This document shows, piece by piece, positions 7,421-14,231 of a stretch of 19,410 nt of DNA. The position numbers and the translations under genes are program-made. The stretch is taken from the NCBI GenBank assembly GCA_003157575.1, contig PMKA01000224.1, positions 1 to 19,410 of the forward strand. Direction: 5' to 3'. The stretch comes from Opitutia bacterium. Lineage in GTDB: Bacteria; Verrucomicrobiota; Verrucomicrobiia; Opitutales; Opitutaceae. The notes beneath the pieces were generated by a model, which ran no database searches, was not told the origin of the DNA, and saw only the letters and a program-made list of their open reading frames with translations. Positions within the stretch are counted from its first letter, which is position 1; each line of letters opens with the position of its first letter.

Positions 7421-8566
7421 ATGATGTCGTGGCTGCGCATTTGGGGATGGGCTGTCGCCGGCGGGCTTCTGCTGAGCCTCATGATGGCAACCCAAGCCTA
7501 TGTCAGTGGGTTCATCGATTGGGCGCATGCCTTCGCGTTTGCCGCGACCGATGTCCTGCCCTGGGCACTGTTGTTTCCATTTATCCTGAAATGGGCCGCC
7601 CGAGTGCCGTTGGATCGCCAGAAATGGCCGCTGAGCGTATCGGTTCATTTGCTGACCGCGTTGCTGTGCGCCCTCGTCGTTCCCGCCTTGTCCTATGGGG
7701 TCACGGCCTCGATGCACCTCCCTTCGCCGAACCCGCCCGGCGGACCTGGTATTCCGATGATGGATTTGCCCCCGCCTCCGGGACCGCCGGACGAGATGGG
7801 GCCCGATCTTCTTCCTCCCTGGCTCCATTTCGCCCTCTTCCGCGCACAGTTCAATTTTCCCGCCTATTGGATCATCCTGCTAGGGTGGCAGGGCTGGTCA
7901 TTTTATCGACAGGCGCAGGAACGCGGCCGGCGGACCGCCGAGCTCGAGGTCCTCCTCTCCCAGGCGCGGCTGCAAAACCTGCGGACGCAATTGCACCCTC
8001 ATTTTCTGTTCAACGCGCTGCATGCGCTGTCGGAATTGGTGCATAGCGCGCCCGACAGGGCTGATGAGATGATCGCCAGCCTTTCCGAACTGTTGCGGTT
8101 GAGCCTGCGGGACAGCGGTCGGGCGGAGATCCCGCTTCGCGAGGAACTGGAGGCGCTGGATTGTTATCTTGAGATCCAGCAACTGCGCTTTGGGGACCGG
8201 CTGAAGGTCGAGCGCAAGATCGATCCGGAGACGCTTGCCGCCATGGTGCCGAGCTTCTTTTTGCAACCTTTGGTGGAGAACGTCGTCAAACATGTCCTTG
8301 AGCGACGCAATCAACCTGTCCATGTCTGCCTGCAAACCAGCCGTCAGGGGGGCCAACTGATGCTCCGGCTCCTCGATGACGGTCCAGGTTTGGGTGTTGA
8401 AAACCGGCCCCCGGTCGAAGGGGTGGGGCTGGGAAACGCCCGTGCGCGTTTGGCGGGGCTTTATGGAACGGCCCAGTCTCTCGTCCTTCGCAACCGGGCG
8501 GAGGGGGGGCTCGATCTCTCCTGCACGCTGCCTTTCTGCGCCGCCGCGTCGGAACCGGTTTCCTGA
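7421..8566 (+). CDS. LytS/YehU-family membrane sensor histidine kinase
   Basis: A 381-residue sensor kinase of the His_kinase (LytS/YehU) class. Four membrane segments are visible at about residues 8-28, 34-58, 71-95 and 137-160. A proline-rich loop (99-134, fifteen prolines) between the third and fourth segments should face the periplasm. The cytoplasmic part begins with a short helix (163-187), then the H-box LHPHFLFNAL, with His194 the likely phospho-acceptor. The ATPase domain shows the N-box LQPLVENVVKH (Asn287), the G1 box DDGPGL (319-324) and GVGLGNARARL. The core is complete, so it should be active. The signal is unknown; there is no GAF, PAS or 5TM-Lyt domain. The stop is 3 nt before its partner regulator. 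ATG codons at 7421 and 7424 are equally possible starts. Confidence 0.9.
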   Translation: MMSWLRIWGWAVAGGLLLSLMMATQAYVSGFIDWAHAFAFAATDVLPWALLFPFILKWAARVPLDRQKWPLSVSVHLLTALLCALVVPALSYGVTASMHLPSPNPPGGPGIPMMDLPPPPGPPDEMGPDLLPPWLHFALFRAQFNFPAYWIILLGWQGWSFYRQAQERGRRTAELEVLLSQARLQNLRTQLHPHFLFNALHALSELVHSAPDRADEMIASLSELLRLSLRDSGRAEIPLREELEALDCYLEIQQLRFGDRLKVERKIDPETLAAMVPSFFLQPLVENVVKHVLERRNQPVHVCLQTSRQGGQLMLRLLDDGPGLGVENRPPVEGVGLGNARARLAGLYGTAQSLVLRNRAEGGLDLSCTLPFCAAASEPVS

Positions 8567-8569
8567 TCT

Positions 8570-9304
8570 ATGGCCATTCGCACGCTAATTGTGGATGATG
8601 AACCGCTGGCCAGGCAGCGCCTGCGCTCGCTGCTCGATCAGGAATCCGACGTGAACATCCTGGCGGAATGCGCCAGTGGAGCGGAGGCCATCGAGGCGAT
8701 CCGCACCCAGGAGCCGGACTTGGTGCTGCTGGATGTCCAGATGCCCGAGATGGATGGCTTTGCCGTCCTCGACGCGGCGTCCCCCGCGCGGCGCCCCTTC
8801 GTGGTCTTTGTGACCGCCCACCACCAGCATGCGTTGCCGGCCTTCGACGTGGGGGCGCTGGACTATCTGCTCAAACCTTTCAAGCCGGCGCGCCTGCGCC
8901 AGGCGCTGGACCGGGTTCGCGAGCGGATGCGCGAGCAGGCTCATTCGCGATCGGTGGAGAAACAACCGAACCAATACCTGCAGCGGATCCTGGTGCGGAC
9001 CAGGGATCGTTTCCTGGTCGTCGAGATTGGGCAGATCGACTGGATCGAGTCGGCGAACAACTACATCCTGCTGCACACAGGCCGGGAGACCCACATCCTC
9101 CGGGAGACCCTCAGCGACCTTGAAGAACGCCTCAACCCTGAGCAGTTCCTGCGCATCAACCGTTCGGCGATGATCCATCGGGATCGCATCCGGGAACTTC
9201 GATCCGGGGCGGGAGGCGATTACGACGTCGTGCTGACCGACGGCACGGAATTGCCCCTGGTCCGGGGCATCCGCGAGGTGCGGGCCTGGATCGAGTTCTC
9301 CTGA
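8570..9304 (+). CDS. LytTR-family response regulator
   Basis: A 244-residue DNA-binding regulator, the cognate partner of the kinase 3 nt upstream. The receiver domain (1-125) has the acidic pair Asp9/Asp10, phospho-acceptor Asp55 in LLDVQMPEMDG, Thr82 and the conserved Lys102 in LLKPF. A linker (about 106-138) leads to a LytTR DNA-binding domain (about 140-244) with the typical IDWIESANNYILLHT, FLRINRSAMIHRDRI and LPLVRGIREVR stretches. LytTR regulators bind paired direct repeats with about 10-nt spacing. No such site was recognised by eye upstream of 7421, so autoregulation is not shown. The targets are unknown; the EF-hand gene beyond it is convergent and has its own promoter. Confidence 0.93.
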   Translation: MAIRTLIVDDEPLARQRLRSLLDQESDVNILAECASGAEAIEAIRTQEPDLVLLDVQMPEMDGFAVLDAASPARRPFVVFVTAHHQHALPAFDVGALDYLLKPFKPARLRQALDRVRERMREQAHSRSVEKQPNQYLQRILVRTRDRFLVVEIGQIDWIESANNYILLHTGRETHILRETLSDLEERLNPEQFLRINRSAMIHRDRIRELRSGAGGDYDVVLTDGTELPLVRGIREVRAWIEFS

Positions 9305-9369
9305 CGGTTCGCGCCAGACAGCTCTGGATGTCGCGAGGGAGGCGATGGCCCGGCCCGCACCGGTCCGGC

Positions 9370-10134
9370 TCAGGCGGTTGTGTTGAAGAGGCTGGGCAGC
9401 GATGCCGATGCCGAAGTCCCGTCTTGAGTGTAGCCGTTCTTGAGCAGGAACTTTTCCAGGAGCGATTCGATGCTGGCCGAACTGTTGGTTGTGCTGTTGC
9501 TGCTGCCGGCCTGATCGGTCGTCGTGGACCCACCGGCCTGCATCTGGTCCCGCAGCTTGCTGAAGGCCGTGCTCAGCTCGGAAGCGCTGATCGTGCCATC
9601 GCCGTCGGTGTCGAGCGCCTTGAAAATGGCGGCGGTTTTGTCGGTGGCGGTGCTCGTGGTGTCCGTGGTGGTGCTGCTGCTCAACAAGCTGGCAAAGGCG
9701 GTGGCCAGCTGTGAATTGTCGGTCAGGAGCGTCTTGAGTTCGCTTTCGCTGATGGAACCGTTGCCATCGGTGTCCGCACCCGCAAACACCTCATCCGAGG
9801 ACGGAGGCGGCGGTGGCGGCGTTCCATCGATCTGGCCTCCTTTTGTGTTGGTGACCGCAGCGCTCATTTCGGAAGCGCTGATCGCGCCGTCGCCATCGGT
9901 GTCGAGCGCCTTGAAGATGGCATCGATGTTTGCGGAGGAAGTTGTGGAGCCGGTCGCGCTGCTGTTGTAGTAGCTGGTCAGGTCTTCGGCCAGCTTTGGG
10001 TTGTTTTTCATCAAGGCGGCCAGCTCATCTTTGCTGATCGAGCTGTCGCTATCGGTGTCCGTCTGACTGAACAGGCTTTGGCTGATTTGGGCCAGGTAGT
10101 TGCTGCCGGAGGTGATGCTGCCAATGGAAGACAT
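9370..10134 (-). CDS. Four-EF-hand calcium-binding protein, Ser/Thr-rich
   Basis: A 254-residue protein with four canonical 12-residue EF-hand loops: residues 26-37 (DTDSDSSISKDE), 78-89 (DTDGDGAISASE), 121-132 (DTDGNGSISESE) and 175-186 (DTDGDGTISASE). Each has acidic or polar residues at positions 1, 3, 5 and 9 and Glu at 12, so all four should bind Ca2+. The hands form two pairs separated by a six-proline linker (106-111), and the second pair looks like a copy of the first. The segments between are Ser/Thr/Asn-rich and the C-terminal 50 residues contain a helix (SIESLLEKFLL). There is no Sec signal peptide or membrane segment. The N-terminus (MSSIGSITSGSNYL...LFSQTDTDSD) resembles bacterial EF-hand proteins of the XopAW type, a likeness recalled and not computed. 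Function unknown: calcium buffer, sensor or secreted protein. No Shine-Dalgarno precedes the ATG. Confidence 0.85.
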   Translation of the reverse strand: MSSIGSITSGSNYLAQISQSLFSQTDTDSDSSISKDELAALMKNNPKLAEDLTSYYNSSATGSTTSSANIDAIFKALDTDGDGAISASEMSAAVTNTKGGQIDGTPPPPPPSSDEVFAGADTDGNGSISESELKTLLTDNSQLATAFASLLSSSTTTDTTSTATDKTAAIFKALDTDGDGTISASELSTAFSKLRDQMQAGGSTTTDQAGSSNSTTNSSASIESLLEKFLLKNGYTQDGTSASASLPSLFNTTA

Positions 10135-10495
10135 GGTGGGTTTGGATGATGGAATCCGTTCCGTTTAGGGGACACATCATGCGTCGCCGGTTGCATCAAA
10201 CTTCGGCACAAATACCGGTCCGGCCCACCGCGCTTGCCGCGCCAATGTCCCGGTTCACTCCAAAAATCCCGGTTCCATCCCAGAGCCCCGAAACGCGGGA
10301 GAGTTGGCGGGGTGGCGGCAGTGCCCCGGGGGCGGGGTGGCACGGCGGAGCGGTCCGGACAATCGCCGCTCCAGCGGAATCCGCGGACGGCGCGCGCCGT
10401 CCGATGGCTGGCGATGCCGGCCGGGAAGCCTGCGTATTACCGTGGACGAGCCTCCGGGCCTGCCGCCGTAAGGCGCATTTGGGAGCCGCCCAAGA
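10135..10495. other. 361-bp non-coding stretch with palindromes
   Basis: Lies between the start of the EF-hand gene (10134) and the stop of the esterase gene (10496), both on the minus strand, so it should hold a terminator and then a promoter. Structures seen: a perfect 20-bp palindrome at 10384-10403, and a GC-rich hairpin at 10321-10343 (arms GTGCC/GGCAC with inner CCG/CGG). The part nearest the EF-hand start (10135-10270) is less GC-rich and probably carries its promoter, but no clear -35/-10 pair was identified. Open frames across this stretch look like chance high-GC frames. Confidence 0.5.
10384..10403. repeat. Perfect 20-bp palindrome, possible terminator or operator
   Basis: The half-site CGGACGGCGC is followed directly by its own reverse complement, with no loop. 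It lies 93 nt downstream of the esterase stop on the minus strand. As RNA it would fold with a few inner bases unpaired and could aid termination; as DNA it could be a dimeric protein site. No T-tract follows. Confidence 0.45.
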
Positions 10496-12445
10496 TCAGT
10501 CCACGTCGGTCCTGAAGGGCGATGCGGGAAGGCCGGCTGCGTTGAAGAGACTGCCCACGGGAACGTTTGCCCAGCCGTAGCGCACTGCAACCGGGTGGGG
10601 GACGCCCTCCGCCGTGACGACGACGGTCTCGCCCTCGATCACGGCGCCGGCGGGATGGAACACCTTGTCCGCCCCGGCGATCGTGAACCCGGGCAGCGCG
10701 CCGTCTTTGGCAGCAAGTCCGCCGCCGACATGCGTGAAGCGCAGCACCGCGCGCGGCCCGGCGAATTGCGCGGAGGCGAAGACCGGACCGGAGTATTCGA
10801 TCTTCTCTCCGTAGGCGAGCGCGCGGGCGGCCAGCGCAAGACGGGCGCCCATCGGCTGCTTGTGGGCCGGATGAATGTCCTCCGCGTCGCCGCAATCGAT
10901 CGTAACCGCCATGGCGGTGTTGGGCGTGCGCTGCCATGACAGCAGCTGGGCCTCGCGGATCTCCGGGGTCATGCCCTTGTAAGGGGCGATCTGCACGAAA
11001 AGGAAGGGAAAGTCGCCCTCGCCCCAGGCGCGACGCCAGTCGGCGATCAGCGCCGGAAACAGGGTGCGGTATTGCCGCTCGCGGCCGACATTGGCCTCGC
11101 CCTGGTACCAGACGACTCCACGGATTGGATACGGAAGCAGGGGAGCGATCATGCCGTTGAAAAGCACGCCCGGGCCTGCGGGGCTGCTGCGGAAATCGGC
11201 CGGCGGCGCCGGGATGTCGGAGAGCGATGCGGAGACTTTCCATTGCCAGGACCCGGCCAGGGGAATGGGGGCGAGGTCGCCGCCATTCGACGAGACCAGA
11301 TGCATGGTGTCCTTGCCGCTGTCCCAGATTCCACCCCAGCCGCCGGTGTCGAGCACGCGCACGGCGATGACATTGGTGCCGGGCTTCAGCACGGCAGCGG
11401 GCACGCGGTACACGCGCGAAATGTTATATCCAATGGTAGCGCCGACCTCAACCCCGTTGACCCACGTGGTGTCATCGTCGTCGATGGCGCCGAGATGGAG
11501 CTCCACATCCCCTCCGGCCCAGGCTGTCGGAAGCTCGAACGTACGTCGAAACCAGACAATGCCATCGAAGTCCGGCAGTCCCGCATTCTCCCAAAACACA
11601 GGGAGCTCCATCGATTTCCAGGAGGTGATGTCGACGTCCGGGGCACTCCAGGCCGGCTTTTGGGAAAGGCCGATGTCGTTGGCGGCGTACCAGCTTCCCA
11701 GCAGTTTGTCGTAATCGAAGGTCCCGGCCTTGAGGGCGGCGGCGTACTGTTCGAGTTCAGCCACGGATACGGCGAAACCGGGGAGTTTTTTGAGCGCATC
11801 CTGGCTCGTCCACGCTTCGGCAGGAGTGCCGCCCCAGGAACTGTGAATGAGGCCGACCGGCGTGTGTCGGGCCTGAAGAAGATCGCGCCCGAAAAAGTAC
11901 CCGACTGCGGTGAAATCGGCGACGGTCTGCGGTGAGCAGACCACCCATTTCCCAGCGACCGATGTCGTCGGCGAGAGCGCGGTCTTCTGCGGCACGTAGA
12001 ACTGGCGGAGCTGCGGATGGTCGGCGGACGCAACTTCCTGCTCCCAATTGACGATCGGTTTCTGTCCTTCGCGCGGGCCAAGCTGGCGTTCCATGTTCGA
12101 CTGCCCGCTGCAGACCCAGACTTCGCCGACGAGGACGTCCGAGATCGTCACGGCGCCGTCCTCTCCCGTGATTGTCATCGTGTAAGGGCCGCCCTCCGGC
12201 AGGGCGGGCAGGCGCACCAGCCAGCGGCCGTCCTTCGCCGTGGTCGTGGCCTTCCGGCCGGCGACCGAAACCGTCACATGTTCGCCTTCCCGCGCTGTGC
12301 CCCAAACGGGCAGGTCGCGGCCCTGCTGGAGCACCGCGTGATCGGAGAAAAGAGGATTGGCCACGACAGCGGACCGCGTTTCCGGGATCAGAAAGGCCGC
12401 TGCGAGAGCCAGGCAGAGGGGGGCGAATAGTCTCATGAAGGCCAT
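10496..12445 (-). CDS. Secreted sialate O-acetylesterase-family (SGNH-type) carbohydrate esterase
   Basis: A 649-residue enzyme predicted to remove O-acetyl groups from sugars outside the cytoplasm. A signal peptide is visible from Met4 (MRLFAPLCLALAAAFLIPETRSA), so ATG at 12436 may be the true start; ATG at 12445 is also possible. The order matches SIAE-family proteins: an N-terminal beta-sandwich (about 28-105), the nucleophile block GQSNME (Ser116), HSSWGGTPAEAW (201-212), then an inserted jelly-roll module (about 270-385) resembling a sugar-binding domain (WFRRTFELP, WVNGVEVG, KPGTNVIAVRV), and the second half of the catalytic domain with VVWYQGEANVG (444-454) and DIHPAHK, giving Asp523 and His525 of the triad. 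Family members act on acetylated sialic acids and on acetylated plant glycans; with the nearby GH78 enzyme, acetylated plant polysaccharide is the more likely substrate here. It is divergent from the porin gene. Confidence 0.88.
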   Translation of the reverse strand: MAFMRLFAPLCLALAAAFLIPETRSAVVANPLFSDHAVLQQGRDLPVWGTAREGEHVTVSVAGRKATTTAKDGRWLVRLPALPEGGPYTMTITGEDGAVTISDVLVGEVWVCSGQSNMERQLGPREGQKPIVNWEQEVASADHPQLRQFYVPQKTALSPTTSVAGKWVVCSPQTVADFTAVGYFFGRDLLQARHTPVGLIHSSWGGTPAEAWTSQDALKKLPGFAVSVAELEQYAAALKAGTFDYDKLLGSWYAANDIGLSQKPAWSAPDVDITSWKSMELPVFWENAGLPDFDGIVWFRRTFELPTAWAGGDVELHLGAIDDDDTTWVNGVEVGATIGYNISRVYRVPAAVLKPGTNVIAVRVLDTGGWGGIWDSGKDTMHLVSSNGGDLAPIPLAGSWQWKVSASLSDIPAPPADFRSSPAGPGVLFNGMIAPLLPYPIRGVVWYQGEANVGRERQYRTLFPALIADWRRAWGEGDFPFLFVQIAPYKGMTPEIREAQLLSWQRTPNTAMAVTIDCGDAEDIHPAHKQPMGARLALAARALAYGEKIEYSGPVFASAQFAGPRAVLRFTHVGGGLAAKDGALPGFTIAGADKVFHPAGAVIEGETVVVTAEGVPHPVAVRYGWANVPVGSLFNAAGLPASPFRTDVD

Positions 12446-12654
12446 TATTGGGCCGGCAGCCGCGGCGACTCAAGCCGGGAGCAGACAGGACGGCAAAGTA
12501 CCGGCGCTCAAACGGCGGGGTGTTTTTGATCATTAAGACCGGTTGTCTGCTTCTTCTGTGAATAAGGTGTCCTGATAGCAGAAAAATGCGGTTTCAAGTC
12601 TGCCGCTTTTCACTCATCAAAACCCGTCGCGTCTACCCCTTCACTGCCGCTCCC
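12446..12654. promoter_or_regulatory. Divergent promoter region of the esterase and porin genes
   Basis: About 209 nt between divergent starts. An 8-bp inverted repeat, AGCAGACA at 12480-12487 and TGTCTGCT at 12544-12551, flanks an AT-richer core at 12521-12537 that contains the small palindrome TGATCA (12527-12532). This is the kind of layout a shared regulator could use. No -35/-10 pair could be assigned with confidence for either gene. Confidence 0.35.
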
Positions 12655-14115
12655 ATGAACACGAATTCCACCCGTGCCGCCGCCTTGTTGTTGGTCTTTG
12701 TCGCCAGTCTGACGATGGCATTCGGTCAGAGTGCGAACACAAACTCCGCGACCGCAACGGCGCCGGCCGCGGCGTCGGTTGCGCCCCAGCTCCAGCCGGC
12801 CGGCAACGCGCCCGCATGGTTGACCTGGGGCGGCGACCTGCGCCTGCGCAACGAGTATTTCGACAACGCGCTCACGTTGAGCGCTGTTGCGCCGACGCAC
12901 GAGCAGGACCTTTTCCGCGTCCGCGCCCGGCTCTGGAGTTCTGCGATGATCGATCCGGATTTCAGCTTCAATGTGCGCCTGGCCGCCGAGCCGCGCATCT
13001 GGGTGGACCCGGCTTTTGCGAAGCAGCATCCCGGAATGGGCACGGAGGATCGCTACGGAATATTCGACAACCTCAACCTGAAGTGGACGCATGCGTTTGG
13101 ACTCCCTCTCACCATCACTGCCGGCCGCCAGGATGTGCAATTCGGCGATCCGTTGAACTGGTGGCTGGTGGGCGACGGCACGCCCGGGGATGGATCGTGG
13201 TCCACTTTCCTCGACAGTGTCCGGGCGACCCTCGACGCATCGGAGATCAAGACCAAGTTTGACCTCGTGTGCATCGACCAGCACGCGAAGCCGGGCGAGT
13301 GGCTCCCGATTCTCGGCAACCCGAGCACCTACAGCGTCGTGGAACAGAACGAGCGCGGTCTGATCCTGTATGCGTCCAACAAATCGCTGCCGGACACCCA
13401 GGTGGACGGCTACTTCATCTTCAAGCGGGACGACGCCGTGTTTGCCTACAGCGACACGGGGGACATCTACACGCTCGGCGGAAAGATCAGCGGGACTCCG
13501 TCGCCGCACTGGCGGTATTCTGCCGAAGGCGCCTGTCAATGGGGATGGAAGGTCGACTCGAGCGTCAGGACGCCGGTGAATCTGAGCACGGCGCGGAGGG
13601 ACATCCGTGCCTACGGTTGGAACGCCAGGTTCAGCTACCTGTTCAAGGACCCGATGGACAACCAGCTGAGCCTCGTCGGAGAATATCTTTCAGGCGACAA
13701 TCCCAACACGACGGGGAAGGACGAGATGTTCGACGTCCTGTGGGGACGCTGGCCGCGCTTCAGCGAGCTTTACATCTATTCGTATCCGATGGAGACCGCC
13801 GGCAAGATCGCCCAGTTGAACGACATTCTCCGCATCGGGCCCTCGTGGACCATCGTCCCGATGAAGGGAATGACTATCAGCGCGACCTACAACGCGTGGT
13901 TTGCGCCCCAGGACGTGCCCACCCGCACCGTGAAGGCCGCGCTGTTCAGCGAGAGCGGACACTTCCGCGGGAATTTTTTCCAGGTGTTCGTGAAACAGCA
14001 GTTCAGCAAACACCTGAGCGGACAGGTCTGGGGCGAAATTCTGAAGGAGGGCAACTATTACGCCCGGCGGGATCTGCTGAGCTACGTCCGCGCGGAGATG
14101 CTGGTGAGTTTTTAG
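12655..14115 (+). CDS. Outer-membrane porin of the alginate-export type
   Basis: A 486-residue beta-barrel protein when started at ATG 12655, which begins a clean signal peptide (MNTNSTRAAALLLVFVASLTMAFGQ). The frame is open from ATG 12586, but that would put 23 extra residues before the signal. After an Ala/Thr/Pro-rich segment the barrel starts at WLTWGGDLRLRNEYF and continues with alternating hydrophobic/polar strands rich in aromatic residues to the end. The chain finishes in EMLVSF, the terminal Phe expected of a BAM-assembled protein. Stretches such as ITAGRQDVQFGDP and LSLVGEYLSGDNP match the alginate-export (AlgE-like) porin family as I recall it. Family members let anionic or neutral oligosaccharides cross the outer membrane; actual cargo is unknown. 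Its divergent partner is a carbohydrate esterase, which fits a role in glycan uptake. No strong ribosome site is visible. Confidence 0.78.
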   Translation: MNTNSTRAAALLLVFVASLTMAFGQSANTNSATATAPAAASVAPQLQPAGNAPAWLTWGGDLRLRNEYFDNALTLSAVAPTHEQDLFRVRARLWSSAMIDPDFSFNVRLAAEPRIWVDPAFAKQHPGMGTEDRYGIFDNLNLKWTHAFGLPLTITAGRQDVQFGDPLNWWLVGDGTPGDGSWSTFLDSVRATLDASEIKTKFDLVCIDQHAKPGEWLPILGNPSTYSVVEQNERGLILYASNKSLPDTQVDGYFIFKRDDAVFAYSDTGDIYTLGGKISGTPSPHWRYSAEGACQWGWKVDSSVRTPVNLSTARRDIRAYGWNARFSYLFKDPMDNQLSLVGEYLSGDNPNTTGKDEMFDVLWGRWPRFSELYIYSYPMETAGKIAQLNDILRIGPSWTIVPMKGMTISATYNAWFAPQDVPTRTVKAALFSESGHFRGNFFQVFVKQQFSKHLSGQVWGEILKEGNYYARRDLLSYVRAEMLVSF

Positions 14116-14176
14116 TGGTGATCCTTTCCTGAAACGCGTCCTCATCATCGCGTTCTCGCGGGACGTGCGCAGCGGG

Positions 14177-14196
14177 GCGCCGCATCTCCACGGCGC
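14177..14196. terminator. Weak hairpin between convergent porin and TonB-receptor genes
   Basis: GCGCCG (14177-14182) pairs with CGGCGC (14191-14196) around an 8-nt loop, 62 nt after the porin stop and 36 nt from the opposing stop at 14232. A second small hairpin CCCC/GGGG lies at 14203-14213. Neither has a proper T-tract; the convergent position is the main support. Confidence 0.3.
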
Positions 14197-14231
14197 GGTC
14201 TGCCCCACCGGGGAAAATTCCTCCGCATGCC

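Noticed and set aside
9314..9327. CCAGA/TCTGG hairpin between the LytTR regulator and the EF-hand gene
   Set aside because: The stem is only 5 bp with no T-tract. It is too weak to call a terminator, although the convergent position makes one likely nearby.
9577..9930. Repeated DNA blocks that could suggest a CRISPR or tandem repeat array
   Set aside because: The repeats encode EF-hand loops in frame and occur only twice at high identity, so they are explained by internal protein duplication.
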